Assembly (NCBI RefSeq): GCF_026735135.1
Contig: NZ_JAPQER010000004.1
Span: 62,001 to 126,000 of the forward strand
Direction: 5' to 3'
Source of the DNA: Clostridium aestuarii
Lineage (GTDB): Bacteria; Bacillota; Clostridia; Clostridiales; Clostridiaceae
DNA length: 64,000 nt
The notes under the pieces are model-generated. The model searched no databases. It was not told where the DNA came from and saw only the letters and a list, made by a program, of their open reading frames with translations. Positions 8,942 to 17,185 of this stretch are shown here, piece by piece; position 1 is the stretch's first letter; each line of letters opens with the position of its first letter. The translations under genes and the position numbers were made by a program.

Positions 8942-9535
8942 ATGGATAAACTTATGCTTCTTTATAATGTTTTAGATAAAGCTAGAAAGATGAAAAAGGT
9001 AAAAACAAAGGTGGAAGTGAAGATAAACCACAATAATAAGATTTTTGATAGAAAATTTATAATTAACATTGACGGCGATAAGATAGATGGTAAAAATGTT
9101 AATAAGCGAAGTAAAGTTAGAAAAAGTAGAATTGCATATGTAATGATGTTTATTGATATAATTAATAGAATTATTATTAAAGAAGGTTCATCAAGAAAAC
9201 TTATTTCATTAAAAATAAAGGATTTTGATGAACTTACTGAGGAAGCAAATGAAATAATTAAGGATTACATGGAAAACAGTAAGGGTATAAAGAATAAGTT
9301 TAACTATATGACAGATATGCTTGCTAGTGGCAGCAGTACCTCAGAGATTTTGGATACGATAAAAGAATTTAAAAAATTAGATATTTCAATGAAAGATATT
9401 GAACCTAAAGCTTTAGCAGTTGAGATTGAGGTCGATAATAATTTGAATATGAATAGTTTGAAATTGTACGGAAAAGGGATACATGTGGAAGATTTTAAAC
9501 CAGTAGTTATAGAGTTTAAAGAGAAATTTATGTAA
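8942..9535 (+). CDS. Uncharacterised basic protein
   Basis: I do not recognise this 197-residue protein. It is lysine-rich, with no signal peptide, membrane segment or Cys pair. The N-terminal half looks beta-stranded (KVEVKINHNNKIFDRKFIINIDGD) and is followed by a helical part (about 100-160). The ATG is preceded by AAGGTGG. It lies 78 nt after the glucosaminidase gene with no clear terminator between, so read-through co-expression is possible. Good start, length and downstream terminator support a real gene. Confidence 0.7.
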   Translation: MDKLMLLYNVLDKARKMKKVKTKVEVKINHNNKIFDRKFIINIDGDKIDGKNVNKRSKVRKSRIAYVMMFIDIINRIIIKEGSSRKLISLKIKDFDELTEEANEIIKDYMENSKGIKNKFNYMTDMLASGSSTSEILDTIKEFKKLDISMKDIEPKALAVEIEVDNNLNMNSLKLYGKGIHVEDFKPVVIEFKEKFM

Positions 9536-9539
9536 ATTT

Positions 9540-9582
9540 AATAAGCCTATATGCTTCCAAGCATATGGGCTTATTGAGTTTT
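9540..9582 (+). terminator. Long-stem terminator
   Basis: A 17-bp stem with one G-U pair (9540-9556 with 9559-9575) and a 2-nt loop, followed by GAGTTTT. It separates convergent genes; the tail is short on T, so efficiency is uncertain. Confidence 0.65.
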
Positions 9583-9590
9583 GCAGTAAT

Positions 9591-10508
9591 TTACATGCTT
9601 TTTCGTAAAGTTCTGTACACTTCTAAAACAGATTTGTTTATAGTCATTCCTAAATAACACGTTATAATAATGGAAATTATTATTCCTGGTATATTAAATT
9701 TACTTAATCCAAAAACTACAATAGTGAAGGGGGACATTATAAGTCCATAGCAGATTGATATTTTTATTGTAGTTATAATATTATTGAAAAAGACATTTAT
9801 GCCGTTTTTAAATGAGGTTGATAATGGTGATTTATCTACCACGATAGAATATTTAACATAGTATAAGAATACTAATATGAAAGCAGTAAATAATAAATAG
9901 GTATTTATAAATACAAATAAAGTAGGAATCAAGGAAATCAAATCTAATACAAAAAATTTAAACCAAAACTTATTACCAAGTTTAAAAAAATCTCTAACTC
10001 TTACTTTTTTTCTACCAGTTTTTTCAAGACATCCTAGATAACCTGAGGTTAAAAATGATGATACTACTGTTGTACAAAGCAAAATAAGTATTGAAAGCAG
10101 ATTCAGTTCGCTTATAATTCCTGTATGTCCTATATTGCTTGTATATTTTAATAATGGAGTTGGAAAGTCTTTTAGTATGTATTCAAGTCCGGGTGGCGCT
10201 GAAATTATTCCTAGTTTTAAAGTGAATATTGGTGCATTAGGTACATAGACTCTTTTTAAAACATTTTTGTATATATATAAATTTAATAGATTAAGAATTA
10301 CAGGTACAAGAATAAGCCAAAGACTTCTAGTGACAGCACTGAATGATGGTTTTAACTTTAAGCTTATTTTAGTTGAGTGATTTTTTGAATTAACCTCATT
10401 TTTGTGCAAATCAGTTTCTGTATTACTTTGTGAATCAAATTCTATATTATCTTGTGAAGTAATTTCTTCATTGTTTTCTGTCCATTTAGTAAAATAATCA
10501 GAACTCAT
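9591..10508 (-). CDS. Uncharacterised polytopic membrane protein
   Basis: 305 residues. The first 50 are hydrophilic and rich in Asn, Glu and Ser, then comes a short basic stretch and about six hydrophobic segments (near 60-80, 135-160, 178-198, 200-222, 245-265 and 270-292). The general look is that of DUF975-like or other clostridial integral membrane proteins, but I cannot assign a family. AAGGAG precedes the ATG at 10506-10508. It is divergent from the next gene over an 82-bp spacer, so the two may share a control region. Confidence 0.7.
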   Translation of the reverse strand: MSSDYFTKWTENNEEITSQDNIEFDSQSNTETDLHKNEVNSKNHSTKISLKLKPSFSAVTRSLWLILVPVILNLLNLYIYKNVLKRVYVPNAPIFTLKLGIISAPPGLEYILKDFPTPLLKYTSNIGHTGIISELNLLSILILLCTTVVSSFLTSGYLGCLEKTGRKKVRVRDFFKLGNKFWFKFFVLDLISLIPTLFVFINTYLLFTAFILVFLYYVKYSIVVDKSPLSTSFKNGINVFFNNIITTIKISICYGLIMSPFTIVVFGLSKFNIPGIIISIIITCYLGMTINKSVLEVYRTLRKSM

Positions 10509-10590
10509 GGTTTTTATCTCCTTTATTTACATATGTTATTAAGATATAATTTAATTATAACATGACTTTACAAAAAAGGGAGTGAACTGC

Positions 10591-11766
10591 ATGCGTAGGA
10601 TTGGAATGATTATATTTTCGCTAATATTATTTATAACTACTTTCTGTGTATATAAATATGAGACTAGTGGATTGCCAAACTTAGATTATAAAAGACCATC
10701 AATTAATATAAAAAGTGAAAAATATGGAACAATAACTAATATAGCATATCATCGAAAAGAGAGTTTAAAAAGTTGGATATTGTTTTTAGGAGTAAAAGAT
10801 AAGGAAACTTCTCTTTATTGTTTAAATGTTGAAAATGGTAAAGTACAAAAAATAAAATCATATGAAACACATCCTAATCTAAAAAATGTATTATTGTTTA
10901 ATGATGGATTTGTAGATAACAGTATAATTACTGCATATGATAAAGGTATATGTAAGATTCAAATTGATAATAGAGAAGATGAAAATGGAAACACAATATT
11001 TGAAGAGAATAAGAATTTGGAGAAAAATAGTAAAATTCCAATCCAAAACTTTGAAAATGCTACTAGTATGGATGTTAAAGAAAAACTTTACTATACACTA
11101 AAAGGTGATAAATTGATTTACTCTAGAAATATAGGAAATTCTAGAAATTCTGACGTTTTTCATTTTATGAAAAATAAAAAAATTCCAGAGTATGTAACAT
11201 ATTATAAAAGACCTTATGAGGTTGTGAATTTTAATTGTATTGATGAAATTTTAAGTTATACTAAACTTGAAAAAAGTGGATTGAATTTGTATTATATAAA
11301 ATTTAATGATGAGGGTAAAACATCTCTTGAAATAAAAAATGTAGTACATGCAAAAGGACTTAAGAATGATTATGGAATAATAGGTATAAGAGATAATCAA
11401 AATAAATTTGAAGTATTTTGTAAAAGAAGAAATGATATAACAATGGTTTTAGATAAACTTGATAAAAATACAGATATATTAGGACAAGTACCTGATGTGG
11501 ATATTATTACATATAATAAAGAGTATACTGCAGTTTATACAAGTTTTGATGAAAAACATAATGGTAAGATAATAGTTAATGGAAATGCTCAAGCATCTAA
11601 AGTTATAGTAAATAATCCAAAGTTATTGAGTCCTGTAAGATTAATACAATATTATGTAGGGAGTAAAAAAATAGAAAAGGTTATGTTTTTTACATATGAA
11701 AATGATAGTGTAAAAATTAATATCTGTGATATAGATGGGAAAAACTTAAAAATAATTGAGAGTTGA
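10591..11766 (+). CDS. Uncharacterised membrane-anchored or secreted protein
   Basis: 391 residues with an N-terminal hydrophobic anchor (RIGMIIFSLILFITTFCVY) and a long extracytoplasmic part rich in Lys, Asn and Tyr. Recurrent strand patterns such as SLYCLNVENGKVQKI and NLYYIKFNDEGK suggest a beta-propeller, but I see no clear repeat signature and no catalytic motif. I prefer ATG 10591 to in-frame GTG 10582 because AAGGGAG (10576-10582) is 8 nt from the ATG and overlaps the GTG. Divergent from the membrane protein gene. Function unknown. Confidence 0.7.
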   Translation: MRRIGMIIFSLILFITTFCVYKYETSGLPNLDYKRPSINIKSEKYGTITNIAYHRKESLKSWILFLGVKDKETSLYCLNVENGKVQKIKSYETHPNLKNVLLFNDGFVDNSIITAYDKGICKIQIDNREDENGNTIFEENKNLEKNSKIPIQNFENATSMDVKEKLYYTLKGDKLIYSRNIGNSRNSDVFHFMKNKKIPEYVTYYKRPYEVVNFNCIDEILSYTKLEKSGLNLYYIKFNDEGKTSLEIKNVVHAKGLKNDYGIIGIRDNQNKFEVFCKRRNDITMVLDKLDKNTDILGQVPDVDIITYNKEYTAVYTSFDEKHNGKIIVNGNAQASKVIVNNPKLLSPVRLIQYYVGSKKIEKVMFFTYENDSVKINICDIDGKNLKIIES

Positions 11767-11815
11767 GAGTGAAGGAGATAATTAAGCATTAATTATTAAA
11801 TCCGCTAATTAAAAT
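11757..11815 (+). repeat. Intergenic repeat related to the element at 42.7 kb
   Basis: It starts across the stop codon of the preceding gene with TTGAGAGTTGAGAGTG, then TAATTAAGCAT and TTATTAAAT. The same ordered blocks, slightly diverged, occur at 42704-42770. This is a short non-coding repeat family seen twice in the window. Confidence 0.5.
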
Positions 11816-11824
11816 ATGTTATAT

Positions 11825-11863
11825 AGCACCTACTAAATTTAAATATTTGGTAGGTGCTTTTTA
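11825..11863 (+). terminator. Terminator
   Basis: A 9-bp stem AGCACCTAC / GTAGGTGCT (11825-11833 with 11850-11858), followed by TTTTT. It ends the 10591 transcript. Confidence 0.8.
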
Positions 11864-11940
11864 AATCAAATAGAAATTTTCTAGTTTATTATATGTGGGA
11901 TAATGTTACTAAATTTAGTGCTTACTCATAAAAAATAAAC

Positions 11941-12519
11941 TTATTTAACAAATGTTGCTACTCCATTATTATTTATTTGATATTTTAATTTAGAATTATG
12001 TGTGAATTTTTCAAATGAGGATAGATCAACAAATTTATTGTTATCACTAGAAATATATATAGTAATTATATTTTTATTTTTTATATATTTTTCATCAATA
12101 ATTTTCTTGCTTTTAGCTTCATTGATAATTAGTTCTAGACCTTCATTTATATTTTTGTTTTTGATTTTTATGTTTTCTAATAAAGCTTTTCCAGATCTTT
12201 TTACTCCGTTAACACTTATTATTTTATCCCATTTATTGGTTTTAATTTGTACAGTAGGAGAAATCTTTATTATGATTGTAGCGGAAGGTACAAAATAATA
12301 ATATATATTTCTGCCTAATACTATTAAACCTATTAAAAATAGTATAAAAACAACTCTTGCTATAGTAACTGATTTAGGTTTATATGGGGTGCCAGTATAT
12401 ATATCTCCAATATTAGGAGTATAATTTTTAATTTTTAAATTTATAAATTGACCATGTACACTTCTTATACAAATATAGTTTTTTTCAACCTTAACAACTA
12501 CTCCTGTTTTCTTTTTCAT
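11941..12519 (-). CDS. Second RsgI-like anti-sigma factor (short)
   Basis: 192 residues. The N-terminal RsgI domain (about 1-50, TGVVVKVEKNYICIRSVHGQFINLK ending in PNIGDIY) would bind SigI in the cytoplasm. A membrane segment (about 62-84) follows, and then an extracytoplasmic region with the conserved pattern TIIIKISPTVQIKTNKWDKI shared with the upstream RsgI. Unlike that one it has no long Asn/Lys-rich tail and no recognisable ligand-binding module. ATG 12517-12519 is preceded by AGGTG at a 6-nt distance; the GTG at 12526-12528 is inside the ribosome site. Last gene of the sigI operon; 48 nt after rsgI-1. Confidence 0.82.
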   Translation of the reverse strand: MKKKTGVVVKVEKNYICIRSVHGQFINLKIKNYTPNIGDIYTGTPYKPKSVTIARVVFILFLIGLIVLGRNIYYYFVPSATIIIKISPTVQIKTNKWDKIISVNGVKRSGKALLENIKIKNKNINEGLELIINEAKSKKIIDEKYIKNKNIITIYISSDNNKFVDLSSFEKFTHNSKLKYQINNNGVATFVK

Positions 12520-12567
12520 ATATGTCACCTACTCTTAGAATTAGAATTTGATTTATTGATGGTCTTA

Positions 12568-13407
12568 TTAGTATTTTCTTTTTTTTAGTGTATCCTTATT
12601 ACTATTAGCATTTGTTTTTTTATTAGTTGTAGAAGATTTTTTTATCTTATGTTCTATATTCTTTTGAATATTGTTATTGGAATTTAATTGTTTTGTTTCT
12701 TTTTTATTATTATTTTGTTTTCCTGGTTTTTTAAAATTAATATTATTAGGTTTAGTGGTGTTTTTAGTATTAGTCTTTTGGTTTGGGGGTTGAATATTAT
12801 TTTTAGTATTAGTTTCATGTTTTATTTTACCAGATTGAGAGTTATTCTTACCATTATTGTATTTAACATCTAATTTTAAATTTTTACTTTTTACATTATT
12901 TTTAAAGTCATTTATATTTAAAGATACATTTTTAGTACTAATAATATTTAGACTTATTTGGTTTTCACCATTTGTTTTATTAATAAAATTCCCCTTATCA
13001 GATGCATTTAGAATTATGGTTAAACCTTCATTTATAGGCTTGTTTTTTAGTTGTATTGAATTAAGTATACTTTTACCATCATCATTTAAAGGTATAGTTT
13101 TTATTATTTTATCCCATCTATTGATTATAAGTTCTATTTCTGGATTGATTTTTACTATTACTGATGTTATTGGTGTGTAGTAAGCATAAGCGACTCCACC
13201 AAAGCAAAGAAATAAAACAAAACAAGCAACTGCTGTAGCATATTTATATAAGGGTAGTTTGCTTAAAATTGGACCACAATAATTGCTTCCAATAGAAGGA
13301 GTTCCTTCTGTTATTTTAACATTTATAAATTGACCATCACAAGTTAGTATAGATGCTGTTTTCCCCTTGATTTCCATTACAATTCCAGTTTTATTCAAAT
13401 TTTTCAC
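12568..13407 (-). CDS. rsgI: RsgI-like anti-sigma factor
   Basis: 279 residues: cytoplasmic RsgI domain (about 1-50, TGIVMEIKGKTASIL and CDGQFINVKI), a membrane segment at about 58-76, a conserved extracytoplasmic domain (SVIVKINPEIELIINRWDKI to about 175) and a C-terminal low-complexity tail of about 100 residues made almost entirely of Asn, Lys, Thr and Gln. The tail may span or bind the cell wall. In the family, RsgI binds SigI and releases it on an extracellular cue such as polysaccharide or heat. The gene overlaps the end of sigI. The GTG at 13405-13407 gives the longest form; TTG 13396-13398, 6 nt after AGGTG, mirrors the second rsgI and may be the true start. Confidence 0.88.
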   Translation of the reverse strand: MKNLNKTGIVMEIKGKTASILTCDGQFINVKITEGTPSIGSNYCGPILSKLPLYKYATAVACFVLFLCFGGVAYAYYTPITSVIVKINPEIELIINRWDKIIKTIPLNDDGKSILNSIQLKNKPINEGLTIILNASDKGNFINKTNGENQISLNIISTKNVSLNINDFKNNVKSKNLKLDVKYNNGKNNSQSGKIKHETNTKNNIQPPNQKTNTKNTTKPNNINFKKPGKQNNNKKETKQLNSNNNIQKNIEHKIKKSSTTNKKTNANSNKDTLKKRKY

Positions 13408-14089
13408 CTACTTTTATATTTAAGTAAGATTTTATATAAGGATATTCATCACTTGAAAGAATAAGTATTAATACAATTAAGTATCTACGCCATTTTTCTA
13501 GGTGCTTTTTATTAGTATTGGTAAGCAAACTTATTTGACTTATAGGAAGCAAACGTTTATCTTTAATATATTTTAAAATATTTTCGTTCTTTAAACAACT
13601 TAATGCTAAATTTAGTAAATTATTTCTTGTATCTATATGCGATGGTGAAGATTTTATAAGTTCAGAAAAGTTTAATTTATATTTTTTTAATTCTTGAGAA
13701 AAAAGAGCTATTTCTTGGGCTCTATTTTGGTTTTCACAGTCAATTTCATATTTATTTATAGATGATTTGAAATCTATATAGTTAGAATTATCATCATCTT
13801 CAGCGATTTTAGTATTATCAAATATTAGATAAGGAGTATTTTGATTTTTCCTAAAAAAATCAATAAGTGAGTTTTTAATTAGCATAGCTGTGTAACTAAA
13901 AAAATTACCTTTTTTTTCATTATAGGTATTGCAAGCTTTATTAAAAGCAATTAGAGCTATGCTTAATTCGTCATCGTTTTGCCAAGTTAAGTTCCTCTTA
14001 CATATTTTATAAGCTATTTTATATATGAAATTCTTATTGCTTTCTATAAAAGAATTTCTATTTTCTTTTGACAGAAGCTTAGGGTCCAA
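13391..14089 (-). CDS. sigI: RNA polymerase sigma factor SigI
   Basis: 232 residues. The N-terminal part (about 15-90, ESNKNFIYKIAYKICKRN through DELSIALIAFNKACNTY and FFSYTAMLIKNSLIDFFRK) is a sigma-70 region 2 of the SigI kind. The C-terminal domain (about 150-225, with ISLLTNTNKKHLEKWRRYLIVLILIL) is the SigI-specific region that replaces canonical region 4. The two downstream genes are RsgI anti-sigma factors, confirming the family. The TTG start at 14087-14089 follows AGGTGAT. An upstream ACCC / CGTATA motif matches one on the other strand, suggesting autoregulation. Confidence 0.92.
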   Translation of the reverse strand: MDPKLLSKENRNSFIESNKNFIYKIAYKICKRNLTWQNDDELSIALIAFNKACNTYNEKKGNFFSYTAMLIKNSLIDFFRKNQNTPYLIFDNTKIAEDDDNSNYIDFKSSINKYEIDCENQNRAQEIALFSQELKKYKLNFSELIKSSPSHIDTRNNLLNLALSCLKNENILKYIKDKRLLPISQISLLTNTNKKHLEKWRRYLIVLILILSSDEYPYIKSYLNIKVGEKFE

Positions 14090-14118
14090 TCATATCACCT
14101 CTTTATTCTTATATTATA

Positions 14119-14147
14119 TACGTAAATTATCGTTGATTTTAATGGGT
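14119..14147 (-). promoter_or_regulatory. Candidate SigI-type promoter for sigI-rsgI
   Basis: On the minus strand ACCC (14144-14147) lies 25 nt upstream, start to start, of CGTATA (CGTA at 14119-14122). Transcription would begin about 20 nt before the sigI start codon. Reported SigI promoters have a C-rich ACCC-type -35 and a CG[AT]A-type -10, to the best of my memory. The divergent promoter at 14189-14218 has the same parts at 26 nt. Confidence 0.5.
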
Positions 14148-14188
14148 ACTATATTAAAATTAAAAAAAATTAAAGAAAATACTATATC

Positions 14189-14218
14189 ACCCCCCTAAAA
14201 ACTTAATTATATTTCGTA
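14189..14218 (+). promoter_or_regulatory. Candidate SigI-type promoter for the DUF5667 gene
   Basis: ACCCCCC (14189-14195) followed by CGTATA (CGTA at 14215-14218). The C-run is striking in such AT-rich DNA. It mirrors the facing sigI promoter and lies 43 nt before the DUF5667 start codon, giving a short leader with a strong ribosome site. Confidence 0.5.
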
Positions 14219-14260
14219 TATATGTATAAAAAAGGCGAAAAAAGTTTAGGAGGGAAATAC

Positions 14261-15613
14261 ATGAAAAAAAAATTATCATTATTTATAGCAACTATAATTG
14301 TAATGAGCGGAATTAGTGGAAGGGCTTTTGCAGAAGGAAATATTACTTCAGAAAATTCAGCTGGAGTTACTCCAGATAGTATTCTGTATCCTGTTGATAA
14401 AGCTGTAGATAACCTAAAAGTAAGTTTAACTCTTGATGAAGAAAAAAAGGTAGAAGTTATTTCTGATATAGCAGAAGAAAGACTTCAAGAAGGTCAGGTT
14501 ATGGCTGAAGAAGGTAAAGAAGAAATGGTAGAAGAGTCTATAGATGAGTATCAGGAAGCTATGGAAAAAATAGATGAACTTCTTCAAGAAGCTGTGGATG
14601 AAACTGAAGAGGTAGTAGAAGAAAATACAGAAGTGAAAAATAACCAAGATATAGTAGATGAAGATACTACAGTTGAAGAAGATGAACAGCAAATAGAAGA
14701 AAAAGATGAAACAGTTGAAGAAGAGTTAAAAGAAAATGTAGAAGAAACAACAGATGAAACTAAAGAAGAAATAGAAAATGAAACTGACGAAACTAAGTAT
14801 GAAAACACAGAAGAAATAGAAGATGAAACTGAGGAACAAGATGAAGATAAAGATGAAGATAAAGATGAAGATGCTGATGAAGGTAAAAATGAAAAATTGA
14901 AGAAGCTTGAAGAAAAAATATTGGCCAGCCAAATGAAGTCAATAGAAGTATTAAAAGCTATACAGGAGAAGGTAGGAGAAGATGCAAAAGAAACTATAGC
15001 AAAAGTAATAGAAATGCAAACTGCGAAAAAAGAAGCCGTAATTGATATGGTAGAAAAGAGACATGCTTTAAATGAAAGTAGAAAAAATTATAAAAAAGCA
15101 ATGATTCGATTGAAAAAAGCTAATAAATCTGGTGATGAAGAAGCAATTGAAGTTGCAAAAGAGGCTATTGAACAACAAACAGAACTATATATGAATATAG
15201 AAGAAGAGTTTAGAACAGCATTTGAAGAACATAAAAATGTAGTTAAAGGATCAAAGAAAATAAGAGAAGAACTAAAAGAAGAAATAAAAGAAGAAGTTAA
15301 AGAAGGTAATATTACAAAAGAAGAAGCTGAAAAAGTTAAAAATGTAGAAAAAAGAATGGAAAAAATACCTGTGAAAATTAAAAATAAAGTAAAAGATGAA
15401 AGATCAAAGAAGAAAATCAAAGAAGATAGAGAAGATAGGGATAATATTGAAAAACAAAAAAATAAGATTAAAGAAGTAGTTAGAAAGAAAGAAAAAGAAG
15501 TTAAAGAAAGGGCGGATAAAGCTAAAGGAAAAATCAAGGAAAAGAAAAATGATTCTAAAAAAAGTAGTAAATATAACAAAAAATCTAAGGATAGCAAAAG
15601 TAAAAAGAAATAA
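14261..15613 (+). CDS. Secreted DUF5667 protein with acidic and basic coiled-coil segments
   Basis: 450 residues. Signal peptide (1-25, ending GRAFA) then a DUF5667 domain (about 30-105: PDSILYPVDKAVDNLKVSLTL, then AEERLQEGQVMAEEGKEE). A highly acidic stretch of Glu, Asp and Thr with EETTDET-like repeats follows (about 115-215). Next is a coiled coil (about 220-350) and a strongly basic Lys/Glu tail ending in KKSKDSKSKKK. ATG 14261 has TAGGAGGG 6 nt upstream; the ATG at 14222 lies in the leader. The basic end could bind wall polymers, by inference. Its shared promoter motif with sigI makes it a candidate SigI target. Confidence 0.85.
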   Translation: MKKKLSLFIATIIVMSGISGRAFAEGNITSENSAGVTPDSILYPVDKAVDNLKVSLTLDEEKKVEVISDIAEERLQEGQVMAEEGKEEMVEESIDEYQEAMEKIDELLQEAVDETEEVVEENTEVKNNQDIVDEDTTVEEDEQQIEEKDETVEEELKENVEETTDETKEEIENETDETKYENTEEIEDETEEQDEDKDEDKDEDADEGKNEKLKKLEEKILASQMKSIEVLKAIQEKVGEDAKETIAKVIEMQTAKKEAVIDMVEKRHALNESRKNYKKAMIRLKKANKSGDEEAIEVAKEAIEQQTELYMNIEEEFRTAFEEHKNVVKGSKKIREELKEEIKEEVKEGNITKEEAEKVKNVEKRMEKIPVKIKNKVKDERSKKKIKEDREDRDNIEKQKNKIKEVVRKKEKEVKERADKAKGKIKEKKNDSKKSSKYNKKSKDSKSKKK

Positions 15614-15719
15614 TTAAATGAAGGATTATGTAGCTACATACAATAAAATTTGCATTTCGTACTTGAAAATTTTAATTATGAAAGTTACTCAAATATATAT
15701 AAATTTTGCAAACATTATA

Positions 15720-15752
15720 AAAATACTACGAGTATATCTTGTGGTATTTTTT
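15720..15752 (+). terminator. Terminator
   Basis: About 12 bp of stem with G-U pairs (15721-15732 with 15738-15749), 5-nt loop and T-run, about 110 nt after the DUF5667 stop. The remaining sequence up to 15900 shows no further feature. Confidence 0.65.
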
Positions 15753-15914
15753 AATGTATATTTAACATAAAAGCAGTAGATTTTTAGTTGTTTTATGTTA
15801 TTATATAAACATATATAAGTATATACTAATATAGTAATGTGATATATTATGGATATTATTAGTGAGTAGTGAAAATATATCAATAAAAGATATGGATTTA
15901 TGGAGGAGATATAT

Positions 15915-16628
15915 ATGAAATTAGCAGTAATATCAGATATACATAGTAATGTTTATGCTTTAGAAGAGGTTATAAAAGATATAAACAATAGAAGTATTGA
16001 TTTAACAGTATGTGTTGGAGATTTAGTAGGATACTGTCCTTTTCCAAATGAAGTAATTAACTTAATTAGAAAAAAGAACATACTTACAATTATGGGTAAC
16101 TATGATGATGCAGTAGGAAATATAAGAATCGCATGTGGATGTGACTATCCAGATCCTAGAGATGCAGAAAATGCAGCAATTTCTTTAAGCTGGAGTATAG
16201 AAAATACCAGTGAAGAAAACAGAAAATATTTAAGAGAGCTTCCAAAGGAAATGAAATTAACTTTTGGAGAAAAAGAGGTTGCTTTTGTTCATGGAAGTCC
16301 AAGAAGAATTAATGAATATTTAAAAGAAAATTCAGAAGAAGCAAAAGAAGTTATGGAATATTTCATAGAAGATATTTTAGTATGTGGTCATACTCATAAA
16401 CCATATTACAAAATGTATGGAGATAAAATGATTGTTAATGCAGGTAGTGTTGGAAAATCTAAGACAGGTAACCCAAATGCTAATTATGTAATCATGGATA
16501 TTAGTGAGGACGAAGTTACAGTAGAAACTGTAGATGTTTCATATGACTTTGAGAAAACTGCAAAAGCTATAGAAGAAGCAGGGCTTCCAAAAGAATTTGC
16601 TGAGATTATAAGAACGGGAAGAGCTTAA
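15915..16628 (+). CDS. Metallophosphoesterase, YfcE/MJ0936-like
   Basis: 237 residues covering one calcineurin-like phosphoesterase domain. The metal-binding motifs occur in order: DIHSN (about 8-12), GDLVGY, GNYDD, HGSPR and GHTHKPY, then NAGSVGKS. This arrangement fits the small YfcE/MJ0936 group, which hydrolyses phosphodiesters in vitro; the physiological substrate is not known. ATG 15915 is 6 nt after GGAGGAG; the in-frame ATG at 15900 lies before that site and is unlikely. No operon partner is evident. Confidence 0.85.
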   Translation: MKLAVISDIHSNVYALEEVIKDINNRSIDLTVCVGDLVGYCPFPNEVINLIRKKNILTIMGNYDDAVGNIRIACGCDYPDPRDAENAAISLSWSIENTSEENRKYLRELPKEMKLTFGEKEVAFVHGSPRRINEYLKENSEEAKEVMEYFIEDILVCGHTHKPYYKMYGDKMIVNAGSVGKSKTGNPNANYVIMDISEDEVTVETVDVSYDFEKTAKAIEEAGLPKEFAEIIRTGRA

Positions 16629-16734
16629 AAACGTTAAAGGGAAAACACTGGGAAATAAATAAAAAATAGGGATTGAATTAATTATATTAGAATATTATAA
16701 TATAATTAATGAATAAATTTATGGAGGTATTATT

Positions 16735-16974
16735 ATGCAAATTAAAATATTAGGTATGGGGTGTACAAATTGTAAAAAGCTTGAAAAAAATGTTAAACAG
16801 GCAGTAAAGGAAATGAATGTAGATGCAGAAGTTATAAAGGTAGAAAACATGAAAGACATAATGGCATATGGAGTTATGAGAACACCAGCTGTAGTTATAA
16901 ATGAAAAAGTTAAAGCATTTGGAAAAGTATGTACTGTAGAAGACGTTAAAAAGCTTATAGAGGATGAAAAATAG
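16735..16974 (+). CDS. Small thioredoxin-like protein (TM0996/MTH895 type)
   Basis: A 79-residue redox protein with the active-site motif GMGCTNCKK (CxxC at about residues 10-13) and the cis-Pro region RTPAVVINEKV. Small thioredoxins of this type are common beside DUF318-type permease and ArsR genes, and here those genes lie within 2 kb. It is a separate unit with its own terminator, so the link is positional only. It probably serves a thiol-disulfide role in the cytoplasm. Confidence 0.85.
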   Translation: MQIKILGMGCTNCKKLEKNVKQAVKEMNVDAEVIKVENMKDIMAYGVMRTPAVVINEKVKAFGKVCTVEDVKKLIEDEK

Positions 16975-17000
16975 GATATTTTAGTTCTATTGATATTTTA

Positions 17001-17036
17001 AACAGCTCTCTGTGTAAAAACACAGAGAGCTGTTAT
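17001..17036 (+). terminator. Terminator, strong
   Basis: A perfect 14-bp stem (17001-17014 with 17021-17034) with a 6-nt loop, after the small thioredoxin gene. Its T-tail is short. Confidence 0.75.
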
Positions 17037-17117
17037 TGTGTTGAGGAGAAATATAATAATAATTTGTATAAATATTTAATATCAATGTGAAAAATATGGA
17101 TTTCATTCTTATTTTTG

Positions 17118-17157
17118 TTGACACTTTTCTAATGTAAGCATATAATTATATTAGAAA
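17118..17157 (+). promoter_or_regulatory. Consensus promoter with overlapping inverted repeat
   Basis: TTGACA (17118-17123), 17 nt, TATAAT (17141-17146): a perfect sigma-A consensus. TTTCTAAT (17126-17133) and ATTAGAAA (17150-17157) form a perfect 8-bp inverted repeat spanning the -10 element, a good place for a repressor. The ArsR-type regulator 1.3 kb downstream is a candidate, but its own promoter lacks this repeat. Confidence 0.7.
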
Positions 17158-17185
17158 ATACTTATATAGTTTAGGGGGAATAATA

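Noticed and set aside
14426-14932. Long Ser- or Phe-rich minus-strand ORFs opposite the DUF5667 gene
   Set aside because: They are mirror images of the Glu/Lys-rich coding strand, with no start signals.
15088-15597. 169-codon minus-strand ORF rich in Leu, Ser and Phe
   Set aside because: Antisense of a Lys/Glu-rich coiled coil; low complexity and no ribosome site.
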